This document shows, in pieces, positions 17,744 to 28,771 of a stretch of 49,406 nucleotides of DNA (position 1 is its first letter; the number at the start of each line of letters is the position of its first letter). The translations under genes and the position numbers were made by a program. The DNA comes from Thalassospira sp. Lineage in GTDB: Bacteria; Pseudomonadota; Alphaproteobacteria; Rhodospirillales; Thalassospiraceae. The notes below the pieces were generated by a model. That model was not told the DNA's origin, made no database searches, and saw only the letters and a list, made by a program, of their open reading frames with translations. The stretch is from the NCBI RefSeq assembly GCF_002709775.1, contig NZ_PAQR01000040.1:1-49406 (forward strand), in the 5' to 3' direction.

Positions 17744-19636
17744 TCAGTTTGCAGCGGTCGGCTGATAGAGCTCGTTGATCACAGTATTGTTTACCGTGAC
17801 CGAGATTTCCTCGTTCAGGTAGTTGAGATACTGCGCAAGGATGTCTTCGTTAAGGGCGTCCTTGAGCTCGTCATTTACCGGGGCGGCATCAGCGGTGTTG
17901 ATGTCGGCGGCTTGAATGTCATCAAGCTTAACAACCACCACGTTTTCGCCGGTCTGAACAGCCTTGGCCTTGCCGTCTTCGAGGGTGAAGAGGGCTGCGG
18001 CAACGGCCGGGTTCACATCATCCGCAAGACCACGACCGGTACGGCGGGTCATGCCGGTTTCGCGAAGTTCAGCACCGTCTTCGGATGCCAGCGTTGCGAT
18101 ATCAGCACCGGTGTCGTTGATGTTGCCAGCCAGTTCTTCGGCCTTTGCCATCATCAGGCGCTGACGTTCTTCGGCGGTCCAGGCAGCGATAACGTCGTCA
18201 AGGACTTCGTCAAACGGACGGAGGGCCGACGGGGTTACGTTTTCGACGCGAACCACATAACGGGTGCCTGATGCGGTTTCTTCGAGGAAGCTTTCCTCGC
18301 CGTTTTCAAGCTCGAAAATCTTGGCGTTGATTTCGCCTGCGCCGTCAACGTTCTGACCAGCAAGACCTTCGCCCGCGACAACGCCGTCAAGCTTGTAGGT
18401 TTTTGCACCAACATCGCGTGCGGCGTCTTCGATCGGGGTGCCTGCGCCGAGTTCCTCGTCGAAGGTGGCGGCAAGATCATAGATCGCGTCTTCGGCTTTG
18501 AACTGCTTAAGACCATCGACAATGATGTCGCGAACTTCATCAAGGCTTTGCGTGCTGCCCGGGGTGACGGACGGGACGCGGATGATGTGCCAGCCAAGGG
18601 CGGTTTCAACCGGCTCGGAAATGCCGCCTTCTTCAAGGGAGAAGGTGGCTTCGCTCAGATCCGGAAGGATGTCATTTGCGGTGAATTCGCCAAGTTTGAC
18701 CATGGCTTCGTCCATGCCGGCATCTGCGGCAACGGCCATGAAGTCAGCACCTTCCTGGAGACGGTTATAGGCGTCACGGGCGGTCTGCTCATCGTTCGGG
18801 GCAAACAGGATCTGTTCGACCGTACGTTTTTCCGGGGTCTGGAATTCCGGTTCACGCTGGGCATAGGACTCAGCGATTTCTTCCTCGGTCACGGTGATGG
18901 TCGGGATCAGGTCCGCGGCACTCAGGGTGGCCAAGGTAACATCGCGGCTTTCCGGTGCGGTGAACTGCGCGGCGTTATCTTCGTGATAGGTGCGAAGGGT
19001 CGCGTCATCAGCAGCCGGAATGTCAGCAAATTCGGCGGTGTTCAGGGTAAAGAACGAACCGCTGCGCTGTTCATTGCGATAAGCCACGATCTGCTGTGCC
19101 ATGATTTCGGGCACAAGTGCTGCGCCCGTCAGGCTGCCGACAACCTGATGGCTCATCAGGTCACCACGGACACCGTTGATGAATTCGTTTTCGGTGTAAC
19201 CAGCCTGATAGAGTGCCTGCATGAAGCGGTCGCGGCTGAACTGGCCGGTGGCCGGGTCCTTGAAGTTGTCAGATTCAAAAATCTGATCACGGACTTTTTC
19301 GTCGCTGATGCCGATACCGATATTCTTGGCATCTTCACGCAGGATCTTCTGGGAGACGAGCGACTGCACCGTATTGTTCAGAAGGCCCATCTGAACGGCC
19401 TGTTGCTGGTTGAAGGACGGTCCGAACATGCTCCGCATATTCTGAACGCTGCGCTGAAACGCGCGGTCCAGTTCGACGGGGGTGATTTTCTGGCTGCCGA
19501 TTTCGGCAACTTCACGCGAGGTGCCCAGATTGAGCATCGATGCGTTCAGGCCCCAGATCACGAAGCTCAGTGCAATCACGCCGAAGATGATCTTGGCGAA
19601 GATTGATTTCGAAAATGTGCGAATGCCAGCAAGCAT
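17744..19636 (-). CDS. PpiD-like membrane-anchored periplasmic peptidyl-prolyl isomerase
   Basis: 630 aa. A short cytoplasmic N-terminus and one membrane helix (about residues 12-35, IFAKIIFGVIALSFVIWGLN) are followed by a SurA-like chaperone domain (about 40-230). A parvulin-type rotamase domain covers about 265-365 (KRTVEQILF...GGISEPVETALGWHIIRV), and a long acidic C-terminal region follows. This is the PpiD architecture: an inner-membrane foldase near the Sec translocon that helps newly exported outer-membrane proteins. The length matches E. coli PpiD (623 aa). The ribosome site is weak (AGG). It is divergent from tpiA and ends in a strong terminator. Confidence 0.9.
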   Translation of the reverse strand: MLAGIRTFSKSIFAKIIFGVIALSFVIWGLNASMLNLGTSREVAEIGSQKITPVELDRAFQRSVQNMRSMFGPSFNQQQAVQMGLLNNTVQSLVSQKILREDAKNIGIGISDEKVRDQIFESDNFKDPATGQFSRDRFMQALYQAGYTENEFINGVRGDLMSHQVVGSLTGAALVPEIMAQQIVAYRNEQRSGSFFTLNTAEFADIPAADDATLRTYHEDNAAQFTAPESRDVTLATLSAADLIPTITVTEEEIAESYAQREPEFQTPEKRTVEQILFAPNDEQTARDAYNRLQEGADFMAVAADAGMDEAMVKLGEFTANDILPDLSEATFSLEEGGISEPVETALGWHIIRVPSVTPGSTQSLDEVRDIIVDGLKQFKAEDAIYDLAATFDEELGAGTPIEDAARDVGAKTYKLDGVVAGEGLAGQNVDGAGEINAKIFELENGEESFLEETASGTRYVVRVENVTPSALRPFDEVLDDVIAAWTAEERQRLMMAKAEELAGNINDTGADIATLASEDGAELRETGMTRRTGRGLADDVNPAVAAALFTLEDGKAKAVQTGENVVVVKLDDIQAADINTADAAPVNDELKDALNEDILAQYLNYLNEEISVTVNNTVINELYQPTAAN

Positions 19637-19977
19637 ATGATAAGCCTAACAATCCGTGGTTTGACGCCAAAAACGTGCCTTGACGTCGTTTCATTATTGA
19701 TCGCCCAAGCGACGCGCCAGATGACGCGAGCCGAGCAAATTTGCCGCGCATCTTAATGGCGAGTGTTATCAGCGGCAACAGGCGATTGTATAGAAGATGA
19801 CTGCAATCACATCACAAATCCCGTCAGCGACGTTTTCGGGTACTTGGCCCCGGTGGCATGGCATGCTAAAACCCGCGTCGAAACAGGTCCTGTAACAAAT
19901 CGTATCAGCCGCGAACTGGCTGTTATCGCCTTGATACACGGACAGAATGTGAACCAGATCAGCACGAGGTAGCTCCC
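19637..19977. other. Divergent intergenic region ppiD / tpiA (341 bases)
   Basis: No credible gene. A 69-codon open frame at 19763-19972 has no ribosome site or family character. A possible weak promoter on the plus strand is TTATCA (19766-19771), a 17-base spacer and TATAGA (19789-19794). The small palindrome ACAGGTCCTGT lies near 19883-19893. The tpiA ribosome site is GAGG ahead of 19978. Confidence 0.4.
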
Positions 19978-20733
19978 ATGACCCAACGCCGTCCCCTGAT
20001 TGCCGGAAACTGGAAAATGAACTGTTTGCGTGCAGACGGTCTTGCGCTGGCGTCTAGCCTGGCGGCAAAGGCGAAAGAAAAAGGGGCGCTTGGCTGTGAC
20101 GTTCTGGTCTGCCCGCCGGCGACACTTCTTTCCGACGTGGTTGGCGTTACCCATGGGAGTGCCGTTGCTGTTGGCGGACAGGATTGCCATGCTGCGGTAT
20201 CGGGTGCGCATACCGGTGATGTTGCAGCCACGATGCTTGCCGATATTGGTACGCAATATGTTCTGGTCGGTCATTCCGAGCGCCGGGCGGATCATGGTGA
20301 AAGCTCTACCGATATTCGTAAAAAGGCGATTGCCGCCCATGATGCCGGTTTGATCGCCGTTGTCTGTGTCGGTGAAACCGAAGAAGAACGTGATCTGGGT
20401 GCGACGCTTTCGGTTGTGAACGGGCAGGTGGCAGTATCGCTTCCGGAAGGGGCAACCGCGAAAAACACCGTTGTGGCCTATGAGCCGGTCTGGGCGATTG
20501 GTACGGGCCGTACGGCAAGTGTGGCCGAAGTTGCCGAGGTTCATGCAGCAATCCGTGCCGAACTGGTCAAACGGTTCGAGGATGGCAATGAGTTCCGCAT
20601 TCTGTATGGTGGTTCGGTCAAGCCGTCCAATGCCAAGGAATTGCTGGGCGTTGAAGATGTCGACGGTGCGCTTGTCGGCGGGGCGAGCCTGAAGGTTGAA
20701 GATTTCTGGCAGATTATTGAATCCTGCGCCTAA
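19978..20733 (+). CDS. tpiA: Triosephosphate isomerase
   Basis: 251 aa (beta/alpha)8 enzyme that interconverts DHAP and glyceraldehyde-3-phosphate. Catalytic residues are visible at normal positions: Lys13 in AGNWKMN, His99 in VLVGHSERR and Glu169 in [11 protein letters not shown]. The phosphate loop [13 protein letters not shown] is near residue 205. It starts a run of plus-strand genes (tpiA-secG-pyrG-kdsA-eno) that is conserved in alphaproteobacteria and mixes glycolysis with CTP and KDO synthesis. Confidence 0.97.
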   Translation: MTQRRPLIAGNWKMNCLRADGLALASSLAAKAKEKGALGCDVLVCPPATLLSDVVGVTHGSAVAVGGQDCHAAVSGAHTGDVAATMLADIGTQYVLVGHSERRADHGESSTDIRKKAIAAHDAGLIAVVCVGETEEERDLGATLSVVNGQVAVSLPEGATAKNTVVAYEPVWAIGTGRTASVAEVAEVHAAIRAELVKRFEDGNEFRILYGGSVKPSNAKELLGVEDVDGALVGGASLKVEDFWQIIESCA

Positions 20734-20867
20734 CGGATAGTGCTGCAGATTTTGTTCAATATGGTCTAGCCAACAGCCATAAAACGCGTTAAATACGCAT
20801 CAAATTTATGCCCGATCCGGGCCGAATTGCGTTTGGATCGGTAGATTAGGACAAGAGTTTCGACACC

Positions 20868-21206
20868 ATGCAAACAGTCATTCTGGTAATCCACCTTCTT
20901 CTTGCGCTCGGCTTGATCGCCGTGATTCTCGTGCAGCGCAGCGAGGGCGGTGGGCTTGGTATCGGTGGTAATAGCGGCGGCGGAGGCGGCGGTGGCTTCG
21001 GTGTGATGAGCTCACGCGGCGCTGCGAACCTGCTGACCCGTACTACTGCGATTCTGGCAGGCGCATTCATGATCACCAGCATCATCCTTGCCCTTCAGTC
21101 GAATACCCATACCCAGCCGGCTTCGATCCTTGATCAGGCTCCGGAACCGGCCCCTGCGGTCACCGAGCCCGCCGAGGACACCGGGCCCGCGGCTCCGACC
21201 CGATAA
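20868..21206 (+). CDS. secG: Protein translocase subunit SecG
   Basis: 112 aa. It has two membrane helices, residues about 3-22 (VILVIHLLLALGLIAVILVQ) and about 57-78. They are joined by the conserved QRSEGGGLGIGG and a glycine run ahead of RGAANLLTRTTAILA, which is diagnostic of SecG. The C-terminal tail is rich in Pro, Ala and Glu, as is usual in alphaproteobacteria. SecG assists SecYE during protein export. It lies 134 bases after tpiA and is followed by a terminator. Confidence 0.95.
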   Translation: MQTVILVIHLLLALGLIAVILVQRSEGGGLGIGGNSGGGGGGGFGVMSSRGAANLLTRTTAILAGAFMITSIILALQSNTHTQPASILDQAPEPAPAVTEPAEDTGPAAPTR

Positions 21207-21224
21207 ACAAATTAACCGACGACC

Positions 21225-21254
21225 TGAGGCGGCAAACTTGCCGCCTCAATTTTT
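21225..21254 (+). terminator. Terminator after secG
   Basis: The stem TGAGGCGGC(AA) / (TT)GCCGCCTCA is followed by ATTTTTG. It lies about 20 bases after the secG stop and 74 before pyrG. Confidence 0.88.
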
Positions 21255-21312
21255 GATTGTTGAATTCCCCGGTTCGTGGTGCACTGCACTGAACCGAGGC
21301 TTTGTGCTTTGA

Positions 21313-22956
<1,644 letters not shown>

Positions 22957-23014
22957 TCGCGCCTGTCGGACTATGTGACAGCAACAGACACGTGATCGAC
23001 TGAAAGTCATAGCA

Positions 23015-23872
23015 ATGACCGAAATTAAAACCGTCAAAGTCGGCAATATCGAAATCGCCAACGACAAGCCGTTTGCCGTTCTGGCAGGCCCCTGCGCGAT
23101 CGAAAGCCGTCAGCACGCGCTTGAAATGGCAACCGCCCTTAAGGAACTGTCCGAAGGGCTTGGCATCGGGCTTGTGTATAAAAGCTCGTTTGATAAGGCC
23201 AACCGCACCAGCACGACGTCCAAACGTGGCGTTGGCCTGCAGGAAGGCTTGGATATTCTGGCCGAGGTCAAGGAAACCACCGGGCTTCCGATCGTGACCG
23301 ATGTGCATCTGCCTGATCAGTGTGCGGCGGTGGCCGAGGTTGCCGATATCCTGCAGATCCCGGCATTCCTGTGCCGTCAGGCGGATCTGTTGCAGGCAGC
23401 TGGCAAGACTGGCCGCGTGGTCAATGTCAAAAAGGGCCAGTTCCTGGCACCTTGGGACATGGCCAATGTTGCCAATAACCTGGCTGCGACCGGCAATGAC
23501 AATATTATGCTCTGTGACCGTGGGACCAGCTTTGGCTATAACACGCTTGTCACGGACTTCCGTGGACTTCCCACCATGGCCCGTCAGGGCTATCCGGTTG
23601 TCTTCGATGCCACCCATTCGGTTCAGCAGCCGGGCGGACAGGGCACCTCATCAGGTGGCCAGCGCGAATTCGCGCCTGTCCTGGCTCGTGCGGCCGTTGC
23701 TGTTGGTATCGCAGCACTGTTTATCGAAACCCACGATAACCCGGCGACGGCCATTTCCGATGGCCCGAACCAGATCCCGTTAAACAAGCTTCCCGAAGTG
23801 CTTTCGGTTCTGATGGAACTGGATAAAGTGACGAAAGCCAATCCGGTTCGCCTGGATATGTTTGACGCGTAA
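23015..23872 (+). CDS. kdsA: 3-deoxy-8-phosphooctulonate synthase KdsA
   Basis: 285 aa. It condenses phosphoenolpyruvate and arabinose-5-phosphate into KDO-8-phosphate for the LPS core. Family motifs are [32 protein letters not shown] near residue 53, [12 protein letters not shown] near 115 and [12 protein letters not shown] near 203. Together with lpxD/A/I/B this window covers both the lipid A and KDO arms of LPS synthesis. Being next to eno links supply of phosphoenolpyruvate to its use. It ends in a strong terminator. Confidence 0.97.
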   Translation: MTEIKTVKVGNIEIANDKPFAVLAGPCAIESRQHALEMATALKELSEGLGIGLVYKSSFDKANRTSTTSKRGVGLQEGLDILAEVKETTGLPIVTDVHLPDQCAAVAEVADILQIPAFLCRQADLLQAAGKTGRVVNVKKGQFLAPWDMANVANNLAATGNDNIMLCDRGTSFGYNTLVTDFRGLPTMARQGYPVVFDATHSVQQPGGQGTSSGGQREFAPVLARAAVAVGIAALFIETHDNPATAISDGPNQIPLNKLPEVLSVLMELDKVTKANPVRLDMFDA

Positions 23873-23878
23873 ATACAA

Positions 23879-23914
23879 AATGCCGCCAGTCAGTGATTGG
23901 CGGCATTCTTTTTT
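23879..23914 (+). terminator. Terminator after kdsA
   Basis: The stem AATGCCGCCA / TGGCGGCATT is followed by CTTTTTTG, directly after the kdsA stop codon. Confidence 0.9.
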
Positions 23915-23937
23915 GCTGTAACCTGCATGCCTGATAA

Positions 23938-25248
<1,311 letters not shown>

Positions 25249-25297
25249 GGGATCTGGCGGCTATTTCAGCCAGATAGCCATATCCACAGAAATGAAG

Positions 25298-25334
25298 ACG
25301 GGCCGTCTCGGAAAAATCCGGACGGCCCGTTTTC
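25298..25334. terminator. Terminator after eno
   Basis: The stem ACGGGCCGTC / GACGGCCCGT has a 13-base loop and is followed by TTTTC on the plus strand. It marks the left edge of the accessory module, whose first stop codon on the minus strand is 29 bases further on. Confidence 0.85.
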
Positions 25335-25362
25335 TGTATCTGAAGATCAAATATTCCCGGCT

Positions 25363-26919
25363 TTAATTCGCAGCGTTGCGTTCGTCGCGAATTTGTTTGT
25401 TTACAACGTTTGTTGCTTCTGCATTCAGGGCCTTGGAGAACGTTGGGTCGTTCGCCAGATGATTTTGATAGTAGTTGTTGCTAATCACCTGGTTGACTGA
25501 TTCGAGCGTGTTCAGGAAGTTGCTTGCTGCAACTCTTTTATCGTAATCGTCTCCGTTTCCTGCCGCTTCCATTTCACCGGCTCTTTGTTGAATTAGATCT
25601 CTTTCCGCGGCCGGAATTTGATCAGCCCAGGGCGCGTCGTCGTCCAGGATGCTGTTTGCCAAGTTACCCAACTCATCAAGCATATACGGCGAGGGGGAGT
25701 CGGTATCGCTGCTATAGCGCGCGATCTGATCAATGAGATCAAGCTGCTCGCCACGCGGATGGTCAACGCCTGCTGCCAGTGCTGATCTTGCGGATGTCAG
25801 TTCGATATCTATGATCGCCGAATCGACTTCCGGGTAGCTTCGTCGGTCAGCAAGGTTCGCTCTGAGGTTTTGCTCAATCGGCGCGCGCTCTGCGGCGACC
25901 AGGGTGGCTTTGTCCGCGTCAACTTCCCTTGCTGCTTCGGCGCGGGCAAGGTCCGGCAAAGCCGAGTGGGCGGCCCGTGTAAAGGTTAGCAAGGTCTCGG
26001 AGGGGGCATTATCCAGTCGATCAAAATACATGTCGCTGGCATGGGCGAAGAAATCTTGCAAGTTTCCAGTAAGGAATTCCCGAATAGCTGCGACTTTTTC
26101 ACTGTCGCTGCCATTCTGCGCGACGTTAGTCAGTTCGCCAAGCGAGCCGGCCATCGCTTCTTTCATCAGGCCATCGAGTTCCTGGTCGGGCAGCGTGACT
26201 TCTTGCATCGCATCGGGCACACAATGACGTTCAGCAATACCGATCATGTCCGTGATCATGTCAGGTGTGATGTCCCTGGTCGGATCAAGTTTCAAGTATG
26301 GCAGGGCATAGTTCATCATAAAGGAGATAGATGGATCCCCGATAACCTGATTTGCTGCGTTGCTGACTGTCTGCGTTCCCTGAATTGCCTCAAAACGCGA
26401 AACAGCCGGACCTTCAATCAGTGCGTCGATGAGTTCGTCGCTTCGGTTTTCGAGAAGGTAAGGTATTCTTGCTTCGATCTTTTCGTTGCGATCCAATTGT
26501 GCTGCGTTTGCCGCTAACTCCGGTTCGGCTCTTTTTGCCGCCATTTCGCGGTGAATATCCATCTTGAACGCAGCTAAACCTGCGCCATCTTTGGCATCTT
26601 TACGCAGGCTGTTTAGCTCTGATGTCGAAAACATCTTGGTGGAATTCGGGCTATCCCATTTTTTGGCAGAAAGTTTGTCATTGAGGACTTTCAATCCGCC
26701 TTCGCCGAACTCGCGTGAAACCTGTGCCTTCAGGTTGGTGAGCTGACGGCTATGCGTTGAGCTGGCTTGACCTGTTACCTGCAGCCAGGCTTTCTGAAGC
26801 ATACCAACACCGCGTGCAACAATGCCGTCGTTTTGGTCGGGCGCAGCGTTGGCACCCGCGTCATGTGCCTGAAGGGCGTTGATGTTTGCGTTTGGATTGT
26901 TATGAACTGCGCCTACCAT
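25363..26919 (-). CDS. Candidate type III secretion effector A (uncharacterised, paralogue of the 369-aa protein)
   Basis: 518 aa, no family recognised. There is no signal peptide or membrane helix. The first 30 residues are Asn/Ala/Gln-rich and look disordered, as type III export signals do. The rest is almost all predicted helix. Two blocks are shared with the neighbour at 27662-28771. Block 1 (residues 31-108) runs from DGIVARGVGMLQKAW to MFSTSELNSLRKD. Block 2 (about 205-290) includes NYALPYLK and NGSDSEKVAAIREFL. The C-terminal 220 residues are unique. ATG at 26919 is chosen over a longer frame because AGGAAG stands 7 bases before it. It lies 90 bases downstream of a CesT-type chaperone gene, which is the usual effector-chaperone arrangement and suggests it is that chaperone's client. 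No catalytic motif is seen. Effector status is inferred from context. Confidence 0.6.
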   Translation of the reverse strand: MVGAVHNNPNANINALQAHDAGANAAPDQNDGIVARGVGMLQKAWLQVTGQASSTHSRQLTNLKAQVSREFGEGGLKVLNDKLSAKKWDSPNSTKMFSTSELNSLRKDAKDGAGLAAFKMDIHREMAAKRAEPELAANAAQLDRNEKIEARIPYLLENRSDELIDALIEGPAVSRFEAIQGTQTVSNAANQVIGDPSISFMMNYALPYLKLDPTRDITPDMITDMIGIAERHCVPDAMQEVTLPDQELDGLMKEAMAGSLGELTNVAQNGSDSEKVAAIREFLTGNLQDFFAHASDMYFDRLDNAPSETLLTFTRAAHSALPDLARAEAAREVDADKATLVAAERAPIEQNLRANLADRRSYPEVDSAIIDIELTSARSALAAGVDHPRGEQLDLIDQIARYSSDTDSPSPYMLDELGNLANSILDDDAPWADQIPAAERDLIQQRAGEMEAAGNGDDYDKRVAASNFLNTLESVNQVISNNYYQNHLANDPTFSKALNAEATNVVNKQIRDERNAAN

Positions 26920-27009
26920 TTTATGCTTCCTGTGTTCGTATGCCGCCAAGCATTGACTGCTCATCAAAACGCTTTTCGCGAGGGGAGTGATTGTGAAGAG
27001 GGGCGCCTG

Positions 27010-27483
27010 TTAGCCCCGCAGCATATGGTTCATCTCTTGAGCACTGGATGTTTTGGTCGCCTCCTGGCTATCCTGTGCGGAGATGGTTTCGCCAATTCTC
27101 TCCTCCCAGGCGCGCGCCAATGCATCAAGCCCGGAAACATGATCTTGCAGAGAGCCCGGCGCGATTGCCTCGGGACGCATTTTGTGTTCGATGATGATGG
27201 CATCGGTTTCCGGGTGGATGGCGAGGGTCGCGCCATATGAATCCTGCCAGAGGTAATTGCCTTTCAGCAGCGTTTCGAAGATCTTTGCCCGATGTTTTTC
27301 TGCAGCTGGCGGAAGTGCGGTCACCATTAACAGCAGGTCTTCTGATTCAAGATATTCAAGATGAATGTCATTGCCGTCGTCGATATTGAGAATGCAATGA
27401 TTGTTGTCATCCAAAGCCAATTCGGCCATGCCGAGTTGCTTACCGAGCTCTGCAAACAGTGCATTGATTGCTACAAGTGACAT
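27010..27483 (-). CDS. CesT/Tir-type type III secretion chaperone
   Basis: 157 aa, small and acidic. It follows the class I type III chaperone pattern throughout: an opening helix LFAELGKQLGMAELALDD, then CILNIDDGNDIHLEYLE and LLLMVTALPP (beta strands), a helix FETLLKGNYLWQDSYGATL, then LAIHPETDAIIIEHKM, and a last helix ALARAWEERIG. Such dimers bind the N-terminal part of an effector and present it to the secretion ATPase. It lies between two paralogous effector candidates and reads into the downstream one. An hrp-box-like promoter and a palindrome precede it. The fold assignment comes from sequence pattern only; an alternative would be another CesT-fold protein without a secretion role. Confidence 0.78.
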   Translation of the reverse strand: MSLVAINALFAELGKQLGMAELALDDNNHCILNIDDGNDIHLEYLESEDLLLMVTALPPAAEKHRAKIFETLLKGNYLWQDSYGATLAIHPETDAIIIEHKMRPEAIAPGSLQDHVSGLDALARAWEERIGETISAQDSQEATKTSSAQEMNHMLRG

Positions 27484-27515
27484 TTTCTAAGTGCTCTCTT
27501 GTTTCGTGTGAGCCA

Positions 27516-27534
27516 CAGCACACACTGTGTGTTG
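27516..27534. promoter_or_regulatory. Near-perfect 19-base palindrome in the chaperone leader
   Basis: CAGCACACACTGTGTGTTG differs from its reverse complement only at the centre and one pair. It lies about 33-51 bases before the chaperone ATG and downstream of the ECF-like promoter, so it could be an operator or an mRNA hairpin. Confidence 0.45.
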
Positions 27535-27549
27535 ATCTGTACTGTGAAT

Positions 27550-27577
27550 TAAGTCACCAAACTCGCTGATCGGTTCC
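27550..27577 (-). promoter_or_regulatory. hrp-box-like ECF sigma promoter of the chaperone-effector A unit
   Basis: On the minus strand: GGAACC (27577-27572), a 15-base spacer beginning GA, then TGACTTA (27556-27550). The HrpL hrp box is GGAACC-N15/16-CCACNNA. The -35 half matches perfectly, and the -10 half matches three of five fixed bases. It starts about 66 bases before the chaperone ATG. A second copy with TCACTTA precedes the other effector candidate. Confidence 0.6.
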
Positions 27578-27594
27578 GCGAAAATGGCGCAGAA

Positions 27595-27628
27595 TCAAAA
27601 AACGGATATTCCGTGAGGAATATCCGTT
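27595..27628 (-). terminator. Terminator after effector B
   Basis: A perfect 12-base stem, AACGGATATTCC / GGAATATCCGTT, with a GTGA (TCAC) loop, followed on the minus strand by TTTTTTG. It separates the effector B transcript from the chaperone-effector A unit. Confidence 0.92.
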
Positions 27629-27661
27629 GCGATGGGATGAGTTTTTTGACGGGGGGGCGCT

Positions 27662-28771
27662 TTAATCCAATCCCAGTGCCTGCCTGTTCTCGACAAGAAT
27701 TTCCCGTTCCACAATCGTTGTTGCGATTGCTCGCAGTTCTTGTCTGGCTGCCATATTCTGGAATTTATCCTGGATAACCATGTGCTGAATGCTTGCCCTC
27801 GGACCATGGAGGGTGTCGATGAGTTTTTGAGCCGCCTGTGTTTTTTCTTCGTCGCTTCCGTTTCGCACCGCTATTAATTCGTCATACGCTTCGTTCACCG
27901 CCGCTCTTTCCGGGGTGTCTAGGTTGATCAGTGACTTAGCGTCCTCGGCAAAAGGATCGTAATCGCGATCATCAATGAAGTTCTCGACGATTGACAGCAG
28001 GTTTTCAACCTCTTGCGGGCCGGCTTTAATAGCGCCGGTGCAATAAGGAATCACAGCGTTTAAGAAGTCGAAGCCCTCTGTGGTCGCGCCATTCTTCTTT
28101 ATATTGTCTATGTGTTGGGTAACTTCCGGATACTGGCTTGGTTTGGTGACGTCATCGACTAGGTCATTCAGGATCTCGTTAAATTTGTCCAAGCAGCGCT
28201 GTTCTTTTTCAGAGGCCATTTCGCGAGCTACAGATTCTTTCACCGAAGTAGCGGCAAACGATTTGAATTCTTGGAGTTTCTGTGCGATTTCCGGGAATTC
28301 CTGCAATGCCTCAGAATGATCTCCTTCGGCACCGCCAACAAAAATCTTGTCGAAAAGCTCAGTGGTTTTAAGAGCTACGCGTTGATTCAGGATTGTTTCG
28401 GTATGTTCAAGTGCGAGGCGGTCGTTTTCATTGAGTGTCGTGTGGACTTCACTGCGCAGCGTGTTCAGTTCCTTGCCCGAGAACATTTTGTTTCTGGCGG
28501 TCCAGTTGTGGTCGTCGAGTTTCTTGTTCAGAATGGTCAGGCCCCGGTCCCCGCATTCATTGCGGACCTGCTGGCTTAGTTTGCCAAGCTGGCTGTCATG
28601 CTTTTTGCCTGCCCAGCCGGTCGCACGGTTCGACAACCACAAAAATGTTTTCTGGAATCTGCCAACCCCTTTGGCCTTGATACCATTGTTGGCGTTAGTG
28701 GGATTGTTTGTTGGGGCAGTATTTGTCGCTGTGACATTGCCGTTGAGGTTCGGTGTATTTGTTATGGCCAT
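27662..28771 (-). CDS. Candidate type III secretion effector B (uncharacterised paralogue)
   Basis: 369 aa, no family recognised. The first 29 residues are made almost only of Asn, Thr, Ala, Pro and Ile, an unstructured start as in type III substrates. Residues 29-108 (GIKAKGVGRFQKTFLW to KMFSGKELNTLRSEV) match block 1 of the 518-aa neighbour nearly gap-free, and a later stretch with NAVIPYC, ENLLSIVE and NGSDEEKTQAAQKLID matches block 2. The rest is charged and helical with no membrane segment. CAGGAG lies 6 bases before ATG. It has its own hrp-box-like promoter 154 bases upstream and its own terminator. GC is visibly lower than in eno or pdhA. Secretion is inferred from the chaperone, promoter and N-terminus; no activity can be assigned. 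Confidence 0.6.
   Translation of the reverse strand: MAITNTPNLNGNVTATNTAPTNNPTNANNGIKAKGVGRFQKTFLWLSNRATGWAGKKHDSQLGKLSQQVRNECGDRGLTILNKKLDDHNWTARNKMFSGKELNTLRSEVHTTLNENDRLALEHTETILNQRVALKTTELFDKIFVGGAEGDHSEALQEFPEIAQKLQEFKSFAATSVKESVAREMASEKEQRCLDKFNEILNDLVDDVTKPSQYPEVTQHIDNIKKNGATTEGFDFLNAVIPYCTGAIKAGPQEVENLLSIVENFIDDRDYDPFAEDAKSLINLDTPERAAVNEAYDELIAVRNGSDEEKTQAAQKLIDTLHGPRASIQHMVIQDKFQNMAARQELRAIATTIVEREILVENRQALGLD

Noticed and set aside
19763..19972. 69-codon small gene before tpiA
   Set aside because: No ribosome site, no recognisable domain, and it lies in a promoter region. Judged a chance frame.
27550..27577. Exact HrpL hrp box
   Set aside because: The -10 half is TGACTTA, not CCACNNA, so it is called hrp-box-like. 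A generic ECF sigma promoter remains possible because GGAAC is the common -35 of that class.
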